From: a virus
Length of the DNA stretch: 37,904 nt
Direction: 5' to 3' (one strand)
Virus record (IMG/VR): IMGVR_UViG_3300033150_002214
Coordinates: 1 to 37,904 of that record
Shown here: piece after piece, positions 15,238-23,457 of the stretch
Layout: every line of letters begins with the position of its first letter
How positions within the stretch are numbered: position 1 is the stretch's first letter
Position numbers and translations under genes: made by a program
Notes under the pieces: generated by a model
Told to the model about the DNA's origin: nothing
Database searches by the model: none
The model's input: only the letters and a program-made list of their open reading frames with translations

Positions 15238-16617
15238 TCACTGACACCCTCCGCACGGAGCGGGCGGCAGAGCCGCATCGCTTCGGTAGCCGTTGAGTTG
15301 CTCGAGCTGCTCGACGTTCGTCATGAACTTCGCGCCGCTCTTGCAGGTGACCTTCAACGCGTTCGGCGCCGAGAATCGCGGCCAGGGATTGCCCAGCGCA
15401 TCCGTGGCGATCCACATCCGCACGGGCTGCCCGTTCGGGATGGGCAGGACCTCGACCTCGACGATCTCATCGCTCATCTGCCCGCCGTAAGGACTGAACT
15501 GGCTGCCGAACCCGCTGACCATCTCGACCTGGTTGTGCGCCCAGGCGAAATCCTCCCAACTGAAGCCGTTCGGGTCCGGCACTTCATGCGGGCCATCGGC
15601 CATCGCACTCTGCCAGGTGTAGGCGCGCGGCCAGGCCCCGTAATCGTTGCCGGTGATAATGGCCGTGAAGAGGGTACTTGTCGGGGCCTCGAAGACGAAG
15701 CGGCTGTCGCCCTGCCAAGTCGGCTCGGCGCGGAGCTCGACGATCGTGCCTTCCCGGATCGGAGGCAGCACCAGTCCGCCCCCGTTCCCTGCCGCGCCGG
15801 CCTCGAAACGATTGATCGCCATCCGCTCCGGAATGCCATCGTCCGTGAGCGCTTCCGGGGGCATGAGGTACATGCCGTAGGTCGGGCTGGCGGGGTCGCC
15901 ATCGAGCTCCCGTTCGCTCCAGGGATACACCCAGCCGAACCGATCTTCGGCGATCGGTTGCGCGCTGCCCAGGCGCACGGCCAACCGGTCGCGATCCCTC
16001 GGGCCGACCTCGAGCAGGGCCAGGCGTGCCTCGCCCCCGGAAGCGATCACGCCATTCGGGGGCGGCCCGTCCGGGGGCTGCGCATCCGGGGGCTGTTTCC
16101 AGAGGATGCGCGCAGCGCCGGCAAAGCCGCTTTGCAGGTATTGACTTCCGGGGGCCGTGTCGGCGGCCGTGTGTGCCTCATCGTGGATGATCACAATTCC
16201 GGGGGTGATGCCGCGGATGACGGCGTAGCCGATCTTGCCCGCCGGGATCGGCTCGCGCGCGATGACGAAGCGGCCATGGTACGCATACGGATCATCCCAG
16301 GTGATCGCCGCGCCTCGAAGGGCCGGCCGGCGCTTGAACTCGGCTGTGTTGTAGCCATCTTCCGCCGGCCCCGGCTCGATGATCACGCCCTCGATGCCGA
16401 GGATGGCGAACCGCGGCAGGTCCGCATCGCTCTCGTTGCGCACGAGAACAACGTTCGGTCTCCCTTCCGGCGGCGGCGTGAGGAGCCCGCCGCGCTGGGC
16501 GCTTACGCCTTCGCGCTGCATGCGGTGCGCCTCGGCCGCATCGACGAACGCGTTGTACGCATCGGCCGGCATGTCGAAGCGCTGTCCGGGCAGGACTCGG
16601 CGGAAGGGGTGTGTCAT
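15238..16617 (-). CDS. Tail structural protein, 459 aa
   Basis: It begins MTHPFRRVLPGQRFDMPADA, a type of opening (LPGQ ... PADAYNAFVDAA) I recall from conserved phage tail proteins of planctomycete prophages. A beta-rich section follows (VVLVRNESDADLPRFAILGI, AYHGRFVIAREPIPAGKIGY), then a Pro-rich linker made of PPDG/PPNG units encoded by 10-mer variants, then a second beta-rich domain to the C-terminus. The ATG overlaps the upstream stop as ATGA. It is probably a tail-tip or baseplate component. The C-terminal CGGCQ ending is distinctive. Confidence 0.65.
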   Translation of the reverse strand: MTHPFRRVLPGQRFDMPADAYNAFVDAAEAHRMQREGVSAQRGGLLTPPPEGRPNVVLVRNESDADLPRFAILGIEGVIIEPGPAEDGYNTAEFKRRPALRGAAITWDDPYAYHGRFVIAREPIPAGKIGYAVIRGITPGIVIIHDEAHTAADTAPGSQYLQSGFAGAARILWKQPPDAQPPDGPPPNGVIASGGEARLALLEVGPRDRDRLAVRLGSAQPIAEDRFGWVYPWSERELDGDPASPTYGMYLMPPEALTDDGIPERMAINRFEAGAAGNGGGLVLPPIREGTIVELRAEPTWQGDSRFVFEAPTSTLFTAIITGNDYGAWPRAYTWQSAMADGPHEVPDPNGFSWEDFAWAHNQVEMVSGFGSQFSPYGGQMSDEIVEVEVLPIPNGQPVRMWIATDALGNPWPRFSAPNALKVTCKSGAKFMTNVEQLEQLNGYRSDAALPPAPCGGCQ

Positions 16618-17423
16618 GAGCCGATTCCCATGCCGTTGAAGTCGCCCGAGGGGTAGACCTGCTCGACATAGGCGGCGATGGGCCGCTGGACGATGCGCTT
16701 GGCGTCCGTGTCCTCCTCCTCGCGGTAGAGGACCCAGAGGTACTCCCAGCCCTTCTTGGCGATGTCCGTGATCGGGCCGACGGTAAGGCCGGTTTTGTTC
16801 GGATTGCGGGCGAAGTTGAAGACGATGTCCCACGGGTCATCGGCATCATCGCCCTGCCGACTGCCTGAGGCGCCGAGGAAAAGGACCTCGCCGGCGGCGA
16901 ACCCCCGGAAGCCGGCCTCATTGGCGCGCCCGGTGAGGGCGGCGAGGGCGAGCTTATATCCCTGGGTGACATCGGCCGCGGATTTCGTGTGCTTCTCCGA
17001 CCACTTGTAGGTCGGGATGGTGATGTCCACGCCTTCGACGCCGTTCTCCGTGACGCCGATGGCGCCCTGGAAATCGGGCGCCGTCTCGTCCGGGGGCGCG
17101 TACTTGTTGACGGTGCTGAGCGAATGCGTGATGTGCTGGCTGCCGCCGCCGGTGTCGAAGGTGAAGGAGCTGTCGCCCGGCTCGGGTGGCGAACTGCCCC
17201 CTCCCCAATAGCCGTAGTTGACGCGCCCGCTGAATCCGTCCGCGCCGGCCAGCTCATCGACCTCGCCATCGAGGCGCGGGATTCCGCCGTAGGTTGCCGG
17301 CGCCTCGCTGAGGAGCGCGCCGCGCGCGGCGGCAGCATCGTCCGTGCCCTTGATGAGGTACGTGAGCTCGCCGCGATCGCCGGACAGGCGCCGTCCGAAT
17401 TGTTCCTCGACGGTGATGGCCAT
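16614..17423 (-). CDS. Conserved phage tail protein, 269 aa
   Basis: Beta-rich protein with SSFTFDTGGGSQHITHSLST, APPDETAPDFQGAIGVTENG, GVDITIPTYKWSEKH and AAGEVLFLGASGSRQGDDAD. I recall this pattern from conserved tail proteins in planctomycete prophages, where it lies next to the tape measure as here. That position suits a distal tail or tail-hub protein. A weak ribosome site (GGTGA) precedes the ATG, and about 100 bp of repetitive intergenic DNA lies upstream. The family assignment is from memory; no search was run. Confidence 0.65.
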   Translation of the reverse strand: MAITVEEQFGRRLSGDRGELTYLIKGTDDAAAARGALLSEAPATYGGIPRLDGEVDELAGADGFSGRVNYGYWGGGSSPPEPGDSSFTFDTGGGSQHITHSLSTVNKYAPPDETAPDFQGAIGVTENGVEGVDITIPTYKWSEKHTKSAADVTQGYKLALAALTGRANEAGFRGFAAGEVLFLGASGSRQGDDADDPWDIVFNFARNPNKTGLTVGPITDIAKKGWEYLWVLYREEEDTDAKRIVQRPIAAYVEQVYPSGDFNGMGIGS

Positions 17424-17529
17424 TCAAATCACCAAATGCGCACATCGACACATGCGCACAGCGCGTGCGTCGATCCTGGGCCTTGTGCCAATGTGCGAGT
17501 GTGCCAATGTGTTGATGTCCTTCCTGGGG
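17424..17529. repeat. TGTGCCAATGTG direct repeats between tail genes
   Basis: TGTGCCAATGTG occurs at 17484-17495 and again at 17500-17511 (16-bp period), with degenerate CACATCGACACATGCG-like units at 17437-17460 in the opposite sense. Together they make an imperfect inverted arrangement in the only sizeable gap of the middle tail cluster. It could be a protein-binding site, an mRNA structure or a remnant of a short intergenic repeat element. Confidence 0.55.
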
Positions 17530-19530
17530 TCAGCTGAACGTGAGGCCGCCGCTTTCAACCGCCTGCTGGATGCGCTTCGTGTTGCGCGCTGTCTGTTCGG
17601 TGGCATCGGCCGTGCGATCGGCAGCGCGGCTTTCGCCGAAGAGGCCCTTGATCGCGGCGACGTTGAACGTGCCGCGCACAGTGGTCTCCGCCTTGCCGGC
17701 GATCGCGGAGCCGGCTGATTCGAGTTGTTCGAGGAGTTCGTCGAAATCGGCGCCGAGCGGTCCGGCGCCCCCTTCCTGGATGCCGGCCGCGCGCTGCTCG
17801 GCGGCCTTCGCGCGGGCCTCATCCAGCTCGCGCCGGGCATCGGCAAGCTCTTGTTCGGCGTTGGCCAGGCGCTCCCCGCGCCGCTTGTCGACCGCGGCGA
17901 GCGCCTTTTGCTCCGCTTCATCGACCTCGGCGAGCGCCTTGCGTTGCTCCGCTTCGCGCTCCGCCTGCGTCATTTCGGCGCGCTCGTCGACCGTTTTGTT
18001 GGCTTGCTGGAGCTTGTCCTCGATCTCAATGAGCCGATCAGCCGAGGCCTTCTCGGTCATGCGATTGAGCTCGCTGAGGTCGAGATCTTCATCCATTGCC
18101 GCGTTGAGCGCGTTGAAGCCCTTCTCGACATACTTCTGTGCCAGGGCCCACGCCGTCTTCACGCCGGCGGAGAACTCGTTCCACACCTTGGCCAGGAACG
18201 CCGTGGTCTTGGGGAAGTTCTCGTAGAACCAGTCGCGCACCTTGATCCAGGCTTTCTGCAGGCCGCTGAACGCCGTGATGGCGATCTTCTCGAAGCCCGA
18301 GCTGAAATTGATCCAGATCCGTTCGAGCCCATCCGTGCCCTTCTCCCAGGCGACCTTCAGGCCCGCCCAGAGGACCTTCGCCGCGAGGGCGATGTCGCCG
18401 CCGGCCAGCGCATCGACGACCCCTCCCACCACCTTGCGAACGAAGTCGCGGAGCATGCCGAATCGCTCGGACAGCCAGGCCAGGGCGGCCGACCCGGCGC
18501 CGCTCCATTTCAGGATGCCGATGCCGAGCGCGGCGACGGCGGCGATGACGAGCCCGATCGGCGACAGGAGGGCGCCGAGAACTGTGACGACCGCGCCGAG
18601 CACACTGCCGACGGTCGACACGATCGTGGCGAGCAGGCCGAATCCGGCGGCGACGGCTGCGATGAGCCCGCCGGCGAGGATGAGCGCCGCGCCAATTGCC
18701 ACGAACAGCCCCAGGACCTTCGCCGCGCCGACCACGAGCTGACGATTGCGCTTGATCCAGTCGGCCACGCGGATCGCGATCCGCATCACGGACCGCGTGA
18801 GGGAGATGATCATCGGCGCCAGGGCCGAACCGATGATGAAGGCGCCGTTCTTGAGCACCCGCCAGAGGCGGTTCCACGTGTCGGTCAGCTTCGCCGCGTC
18901 CGCCGCGGCCTCGGTCGAGATCGTCAGGCCCAGCGCGCGCGCCTCCTTCTGGAGCGCCTCGATGCCGGCCGCGCCATCGGCGAGCATGGGCAGAAGCTGC
19001 GTGCCCGCCCGGCCGAAGATCATCATGGCCAGGGCCGCCCGCTTCGTAGGATCTGCGATCTTGCTCAGCCGGTCGCCGATGAGCTTGAATTGCTGCTCGG
19101 GCGAGAGGCCCTCGAGGTGGTCGATGGCCAGGCCCAGCTCGTCGAACGCATCGACCTGGGTTGAGAGGCCGCGCCCGAGGTCGGTGATCGCGCGCTGCAT
19201 CGTGCGGACACCCTTCTCGAGGGTCTCCAGGCCCGCGCCGGACTGCTCGGCGGCGAAGCCCAACTCGGACAGCGTTTCGACGCTCACGCCCGTGCGCTTG
19301 GCCATCTTGTCCAGGGCATCGCCGCCCGACTTGAAGATCTTGATGGCGCCCAGGAGGGGCACGAGGCCCGCCGTGCCGATGGCGGCGAACGCCCGCCCGA
19401 TCCGCCGCACGCCCGCGCCGAAGGCCTTCAGCTTCCGCTGCGCGGCCTTCAGACCGCGCGCAAGCTTCCTGTCATCGGCGAAGAGCTCGACGAAGGCTCG
19501 CCCGGCCCGGATGGCTCCGCCAACTGCCAT
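17530..19530 (-). CDS. Tape measure protein
   Basis: This 666-aa protein sets tail length and passes through the tail tube. The N-terminal part is amphipathic and helical (FADDRKLARGLKAAQRKLKA), with SGGDALDKMAKRTGVSVETL, a hallmark region of short tape measures. A long hydrophobic section (about 265-340) holds several membrane-like segments, and a Glu/Ala/Lys coiled coil lies at about 500-610 (MTQAEREAEQRKALAEVDEA). The ATG has GAGGTGAT upstream. At 666 residues the tail would be short to moderate. It contains no copy of the dispersed 10-mer despite its size. Confidence 0.9.
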   Translation of the reverse strand: MAVGGAIRAGRAFVELFADDRKLARGLKAAQRKLKAFGAGVRRIGRAFAAIGTAGLVPLLGAIKIFKSGGDALDKMAKRTGVSVETLSELGFAAEQSGAGLETLEKGVRTMQRAITDLGRGLSTQVDAFDELGLAIDHLEGLSPEQQFKLIGDRLSKIADPTKRAALAMMIFGRAGTQLLPMLADGAAGIEALQKEARALGLTISTEAAADAAKLTDTWNRLWRVLKNGAFIIGSALAPMIISLTRSVMRIAIRVADWIKRNRQLVVGAAKVLGLFVAIGAALILAGGLIAAVAAGFGLLATIVSTVGSVLGAVVTVLGALLSPIGLVIAAVAALGIGILKWSGAGSAALAWLSERFGMLRDFVRKVVGGVVDALAGGDIALAAKVLWAGLKVAWEKGTDGLERIWINFSSGFEKIAITAFSGLQKAWIKVRDWFYENFPKTTAFLAKVWNEFSAGVKTAWALAQKYVEKGFNALNAAMDEDLDLSELNRMTEKASADRLIEIEDKLQQANKTVDERAEMTQAEREAEQRKALAEVDEAEQKALAAVDKRRGERLANAEQELADARRELDEARAKAAEQRAAGIQEGGAGPLGADFDELLEQLESAGSAIAGKAETTVRGTFNVAAIKGLFGESRAADRTADATEQTARNTKRIQQAVESGGLTFS

Positions 19531-19537
19531 GATCGCA

Positions 19538-20053
19538 TCACCTCACGCTGTTGGCCCACATGTCATCGAGCTTGGGCTTGTTCTCCGCGAACGCCGGCCC
19601 CATATAGGGCCGCGCCGCGATCGATACTTTCCGCAGGCGGGCGGGCAGCCCGCTGAGGCGCCGCTTGCTGCGCAGGTCGGCGCGCTGCCAGCGGCCGTAT
19701 TTCTTGACCTCGAGGATGCGGATGGCGCCGCCTTTCTCGAGCACCTCGGGCACCGTGCCGCGCACCGGCCGGCGGTCCGGGCCGAAGGAGACCTGGTTCA
19801 GCCGGACAGGCCCGATGACGACGTTCTGCCGCTGCGGCTCGTAGGCGAAGTAGATGCGGTTCTTCAGATCGCCCGTGTGGCTGCTCGGCGGCGCCCCCGG
19901 AGCGCTCGCTGCCTTGCGCCTGCGAATGCTGAAGCGTGCCGTCCTGCGCACATAAGAACCGAACCGCGAGAGCACGCGGCGCGTGGCGCGATCGACGGCG
20001 CTGGTCACCGCCGGCCGATCGAAGAACATCTGTGTCACACGCGCGTTGAACAC
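19538..20053 (-). CDS. Minor tail / head-tail joining protein
   Basis: A basic protein of about 171 aa with SRFGSYVRRTARFSIRRR, PPSSHTGDLKNRIYFAYEPQ, RQNVVIGPVRL and EVLEKGGAIRILEVKKYG, ending RPYMGPAFAENKPKLDDMW. This pattern matches HK97 gp10-like and Mu virion-morphogenesis-type minor tail proteins. The start is uncertain: GTG 20053 has GGAGGG six bases upstream and is chosen; ATG 20029 is the alternative. The longest frame, from 20161, would overlap the lipoprotein gene. A 10-mer copy (20066-20075) lies just upstream of the ribosome site. Confidence 0.7.
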   Translation of the reverse strand: MFNARVTQMFFDRPAVTSAVDRATRRVLSRFGSYVRRTARFSIRRRKAASAPGAPPSSHTGDLKNRIYFAYEPQRQNVVIGPVRLNQVSFGPDRRPVRGTVPEVLEKGGAIRILEVKKYGRWQRADLRSKRRLSGLPARLRKVSIAARPYMGPAFAENKPKLDDMWANSVR

Positions 20054-20111
20054 GTCGGGCCCTCCGCCCCCGGAAGGGGAACTCCTGTTGCGGCTGCCGG
20101 GGGCCGGTCTG

Positions 20112-20639
20112 CTAATCCGGGGACCGGATGCGGGTGATGATCGCCTCGGCGAGTTCGGCATCGAACGTCTCGACGAACGCGATGAACTCAGCGCGCCGAT
20201 CCACGCTCATCTGTGTGGCGTACTGCACCAGCAGATCGATCGTCGCCGCGCGGGCGGCCGTCGGATCAGAGATCGAATACGTGAGATCGTTGACGCTGAC
20301 ACTGGCGATCTGGCCGGTTTCGGTGAACGTGACGATCAGCGCCCCGATCGTGCCGTCCTTCGGCGAGGACAGATGGAGCGCCACATCGTTCGGCAGCGAG
20401 ACGGTCATCGCCGTCTCGGCCAGCGGCCCAGTGACCGAATGCTGACTCGCATCGGTCCACAGTGTGTATGGCTGATCGAGCCCGCCGGCGACGATCGACT
20501 CGCGGGTCAGGACCGCCGTGTTGTGCCCGAGGTTGCGGGTCACGATCTGGCCGTCCTGCGCCGTGGTGCCGGTCATGCAGCCGGCGAGGCACAGCATTGT
20601 CATGATCGAAACGATGCAGAGAAACGTGATCCATCTCAT
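20112..20639 (-). CDS. Phage-encoded lipoprotein, 175 aa
   Basis: The N-terminus (MRWITFLCIVSIMTMLCLAG then C21) is a lipoprotein signal with the lipobox LAGC, so Cys21 would be lipidated and the protein anchored in the membrane. The mature part is beta-rich to about residue 120 (TAMTVSLPNDVALHLSSP, IGALIVTFTETGQIASVSVN), then helical (DRRAEFIAFVETFDAELAEA). It lies between the tail chaperone and the minor tail gene, on the same strand. Lipoproteins encoded in phage structural operons can block superinfection or modify the envelope; that role is inference. It could also be a tail-associated lipoprotein. Confidence 0.7.
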   Translation of the reverse strand: MRWITFLCIVSIMTMLCLAGCMTGTTAQDGQIVTRNLGHNTAVLTRESIVAGGLDQPYTLWTDASQHSVTGPLAETAMTVSLPNDVALHLSSPKDGTIGALIVTFTETGQIASVSVNDLTYSISDPTAARAATIDLLVQYATQMSVDRRAEFIAFVETFDAELAEAIITRIRSPD

Positions 20640-20651
20640 GTCCAGGGGTCC

Positions 20652-21484
20652 TTATTTCCGGGGGCAGGGCTCGTGTTTCGCATCCGGCAGCTTATGATCG
20701 ATGAAGACGGTCCTGAAGATCGAAACGTCCTTCGTGACGGGGATCGATTCTCGTCTTTCCTTGCCTGGCCGGCCTTTTTTCCGGGGCCTGTAGAAGTCTT
20801 CGGGCTTGAAACTCTGACCCTTCTTCGGGTCGCGATGGCAATTGGCGATGAGCGCCATGAGGGAGGCCGTGACTTGGAACTGCACTTCGATCTGATCATT
20901 CACCAGCTCCACCCGCGCCTCGGCCATGAGTACGAGCTCGCGGAGCGTCAGGGGGTGGGGGTCGATTCCGGCGATGCCCGCGCACTGCCAGATGAGCTTC
21001 CAGGCGCCCCCGGAAGCGCGCCCGGAAGCGCGCCCGGAAGCGCGCCCGGGTTGAGCGCCTGGTCCATCTCGGTCTCCAGCATCTGATCCAGGCGCCCCGA
21101 GTCGAGCTCCGCGATCACCCGCTGGCTCGCCTTCGCCTCGAGCTGGTCGAGCTTCTCCATCAGTCTGCGAAGCGCTGCGCGCTTCGCTTGCGGGAAAAAA
21201 TCGACGAGCTCTCCGAGCAGGGCGGCAGTCGCCGCATCGATCACATCGCCGCCGAGGGCGGCGCCGAAGTCCTCATCGCTCACATTCCGGCGCTCGGCCT
21301 GCGGCTGGACGAGCACGAAGAGGATGTTGGCGAGGAGGACGAAATCGGTGCTGAGCTTTTCGAGGAGGCCGCCGTCGAGGACCGCGAGCAGATCGACATC
21401 GAGCACATCGCGCACGCGCTTGATCGCCGCGACGTTGATCGTGATCTCCCAGGTGCGCTTCTCCGTGTCGATGAAGGTCTTCAT
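20652..21484 (-). CDS. Tail assembly chaperone, probable -1 frameshift product (gpGT-like)
   Basis: The 178-aa upstream frame overlaps a second frame, in -1, that has no start of its own in the overlap. From codon Gly159 (21010-21008), a slip at the GGGGG run 21011-21007 would continue as GAWKLIWQCAGIAGIDPHPL and TLRELVLMAEARVELVND, then LIANCHRDPKKGQSFKPEDF. That sequence is well conserved in character and matches the second domain of tail chaperones. The fusion would be about 277 aa. Lambda G/GT and many siphophages use the same programmed frameshift to supply the T part that binds the tape measure. The slip codon is inferred. Confidence 0.7.
20948..21484 (-). CDS. Tail assembly chaperone, zero-frame product (gpG-like)
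   Basis: A 178-aa helical protein: MKTFIDTEKRTWEITINVAA, then KRVRDVLDVDLLAVLDGGLL, TAALLGELVDFFPQAKRAAL and a helix to about residue 150. The style and position (after the tail tube, ahead of the tape measure) match tail assembly chaperones. The tail of the zero frame is LPGALPGALPGAPG followed by Ser/Pro-rich residues; it is encoded by tandem copies of a CTTCCGGGCGCG unit and one true 10-mer copy (21006), and looks dispensable. The start has GGAG nine bases upstream. Confidence 0.75.
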   Translation of the reverse strand: MKTFIDTEKRTWEITINVAAIKRVRDVLDVDLLAVLDGGLLEKLSTDFVLLANILFVLVQPQAERRNVSDEDFGAALGGDVIDAATAALLGELVDFFPQAKRAALRRLMEKLDQLEAKASQRVIAELDSGRLDQMLETEMDQALNPGALPGALPGALPGAPGSSSGSARASPESTPTP

Positions 21485-21547
21485 GCCGCGTCGCTCCAGT
21501 CATTCCGGGCCGTGGCCATTCCCGGGGGCAGGGGCACTTCCGGCCGG

Positions 21548-22147
21548 CTACGGCGTCGAGTCGTAGAGGATGCCCATGTTCAGGGTGGCGGTGGCGCTCG
21601 AGCTCGCCTGGGTGGCCTTGACGGCCCCCACCACGGTGGCCACGAGCGGGTTGGTGATCTGCTGGCCGTCGACCCAGGACCACGGCTCGCTGGCCGTGAG
21701 CTCGACGGAGAGCTCGGTGACATCGCTCTCCTGGAAGCTGAGGTGGCCGCGCTGGGTGCAGAGCGCGCCGATGGCCACGAGGTTTGCGCCGTCGAAGACC
21801 GTCTCGATCGTCACCTGCTCGGCGGCGGTGATCGGATCGTCCTGGGTCGGGAGGTTGTCGCCGTCGCCGCCGGAGAAGGTGACCGCCGTGCCGGCCACGT
21901 TGTCGACATCCACATCGTAGCGCATGCCGCCGTCCCAGTAGATGTCGATGACATCGCCGATCTCCAGCGCCGTGTCGGTGATGGTGAGGATGCCCGTGGT
22001 GTCGGTCGTGCGCGTCGAGAGCGTGCCGGCCTCGGCTGCGGGCAGGGTGATGGGCCCGTGCCGGATACCGGTGTCGGCGGAGCGGTTGATCGACGCGTTC
22101 AGCGGCGCGCCCGCGATCTCGCCCGTGATGCTGAGTTGGCTGTCCAT
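21548..22147 (-). CDS. Structural protein downstream of tail tube, 199 aa
   Basis: Beta-rich protein beginning MDSQLSITGEIAGAPLNASI, then GILTITDTALEIGDVIDIYW, VDVDNVAGTAVTFSGGDG and SVELTASEPWSWVDGQQITN. It looks like an all-beta virion or tail-tube-related protein. The ATG has AGGACG upstream; a longer frame crosses a hairpin-rich spacer and is not favoured. It is flanked by tail tube and tail chaperone genes, so a second tube-like or tail-terminator-like component is possible. Confidence 0.6.
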   Translation of the reverse strand: MDSQLSITGEIAGAPLNASINRSADTGIRHGPITLPAAEAGTLSTRTTDTTGILTITDTALEIGDVIDIYWDGGMRYDVDVDNVAGTAVTFSGGDGDNLPTQDDPITAAEQVTIETVFDGANLVAIGALCTQRGHLSFQESDVTELSVELTASEPWSWVDGQQITNPLVATVVGAVKATQASSSATATLNMGILYDSTP

Positions 22148-22191
22148 CGTCCTGTTCCGTACTGAGGTTGAGAGGGGCGCATGTCCGGGGG

Positions 22192-22219
22192 CCGGGTGCA
22201 CCCGGCGCGGAGCGCCGGG
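22192..22219. repeat. Overlapping palindromes between tail genes
   Basis: The perfect 14-bp palindrome CCGGGTGCACCCGG (22192-22205) overlaps a second hairpin, CCCGGCGC-gga-GCGCCGGG (22201-22219). The two cannot form at the same time. They lie in the 100-bp gap after the tail tube gene, together with one 10-mer copy (22239). They could adjust expression of the genes beyond, by attenuation or mRNA stabilisation. Confidence 0.55.
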
Positions 22220-22250
22220 CCACCCTCGGAATCCCCACTTCCGGGGGCCG

Positions 22251-22679
22251 TCACTCGCCGATCCAGCTCGGCGGCGTGGCCGAGTAGGTGATCTTCACCG
22301 TGACCGAGACGGTCATCACGCCTTCCAGCGGCTCGCCGCGTGAGAAGTTGGTCACCATGAAGTCCGCCTGGAGCCCCTCGCCGGCATCCGTGTCGAGGAT
22401 CTGCAGGCCGATGATGGTGTCGTTGAAGAAGGAATCCTTGATGGCGGTGAAGCCCGCATCATCGGTGTCCCACACCATGTCCCATTCGACCGAGCCGTCC
22501 TTCAGGGCGGCGACGGTCGCCTTCCAGCCGCTGTTGGCGCGCGTCGTCGCGTCCGCTTCGCCTTTCTCGACGTTGAGCGTGACGTCCTTCGCGTTCGTGA
22601 GTTCGGCCCACGCGCCGCCGGCATCCTGGCCGCCGGCCTTGAAATTGAGAACGCCTTCGAATCCGAGTCGGAAACCCAT
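22251..22679 (-). CDS. Major tail tube protein
   Basis: This 142-aa protein has the composition and sequence pattern of siphovirus tail tube proteins: LTNAKDVTLNVEKGEADATT, RANSGWKATVAALKDGSVEW, FFNDTIIGLQILD, then EGVMTVSVTVKITYSATPPS. These proteins form hexameric rings that stack into the tail tube. The ATG has AAGGAG nine bases upstream. The position after the neck genes and before the chaperone and tape measure agrees. There is no sheath gene nearby, so the tail is probably non-contractile. Confidence 0.8.
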   Translation of the reverse strand: MGFRLGFEGVLNFKAGGQDAGGAWAELTNAKDVTLNVEKGEADATTRANSGWKATVAALKDGSVEWDMVWDTDDAGFTAIKDSFFNDTIIGLQILDTDAGEGLQADFMVTNFSRGEPLEGVMTVSVTVKITYSATPPSWIGE

Positions 22680-22693
22680 GAGTGATCACTCCT

Positions 22694-23140
22694 TCAAGCG
22701 CGCATGGCGCAGTAGGTCGCGCGCACGACGCTTGTGAACACCCGTCGCTCATCCAACAGTTTGGGGTCGTAGATGGGGTCGATCCTGATCTTGCTGAGCA
22801 CGGCGTTGGCTGGACCAGCCAGCCGGCGTTTGGCCGGGGCCGCGAGATGGTCGCGCAGCGCCTCGACGAAGGCGATGAGGGCGTCGATCGTTTCCGTGCT
22901 GGCAGCGTCCACCTTCTGCTGCACGCCGATGTCGATGCCGTAATCGTGCTGGGCGTTGGCGCGGCTCGCGCCCGTCTCTTCATCATCGCGCGCGACGACG
23001 GAGACACGGAGCTCATCCAGCTCGCCCTTGAGCTTGAAGTCCACGAGATAGCGGCGCACGGCCTCGAACTCGGGATCGAACTCGCCGTCGTTGATGAGCG
23101 CGACGACGGCATCGGCGATCTGGATGATCTTCGCGCTCAT
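22694..23140 (-). CDS. Neck / tail terminator-like protein
   Basis: A 148-aa protein with KIIQIADAVVALINDGEFDP, then KLKGELDELRVSVVARDD, YGIDIGVQQKVDAASTETID and FTSVVRATYCAMRA. This arrangement (helix, strand carrying the RVSVVAR-type core, long helix, C-terminal strand) resembles tail terminator/neck proteins (lambda gpU-like), and I recall close relatives in planctomycete prophages. GGGAGG lies eight bases before the ATG, which overlaps the upstream stop as ATGA. The role would be to cap the tail tube at the head side. Confidence 0.7.
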   Translation of the reverse strand: MSAKIIQIADAVVALINDGEFDPEFEAVRRYLVDFKLKGELDELRVSVVARDDEETGASRANAQHDYGIDIGVQQKVDAASTETIDALIAFVEALRDHLAAPAKRRLAGPANAVLSKIRIDPIYDPKLLDERRVFTSVVRATYCAMRA

Positions 23141-23457
23141 GGTTCAAACCCTCCCCCGGACGGTCGAGCGTCTTGCATGCCAGAGCCGCCGAGATCCGGC
23201 GGTCCGAAGTGCAGCCGCCGGCCGCCGGCGCCGCTGTCCTGAAACCTCAGCCGGTCGCGGATCTCCACCTCCATCTCGACGACCTTCCTGAGGGTGTCCG
23301 TGAGGCGCACCAGGGCATCGGTGTTCGCCGCGATGACCTCCGCCTCCCGCCGATTGGCGGCCAGGAGATGGCGAATCATCCATATCAGGATCGCCAGCAG
23401 GATGGCCGCGAACCCCGCGAAGCCATACTTCACGATGGGATCCATGAGCACATCCAT
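23137..23457 (-). CDS. Small membrane protein with coiled coil, 106 aa (holin-like?)
   Basis: Residues about 7-30 are a strong membrane span (YGFAGFAAILLAILIWMIRH), followed by a coiled coil (REAEVIAANTDALVRLTDTL, RKVVEMEVEIRDRL) and a Gly-rich C-terminus. Start ATG 23457 overlaps the upstream TGA by one base. A single span plus coiled coil fits XhlA/holin-like or spanin-like proteins, although its place among neck genes is not the usual one for lysis genes. Many phages do put small holins there. Confidence 0.65.
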   Translation of the reverse strand: MDVLMDPIVKYGFAGFAAILLAILIWMIRHLLAANRREAEVIAANTDALVRLTDTLRKVVEMEVEIRDRLRFQDSGAGGRRLHFGPPDLGGSGMQDARPSGGGFEP

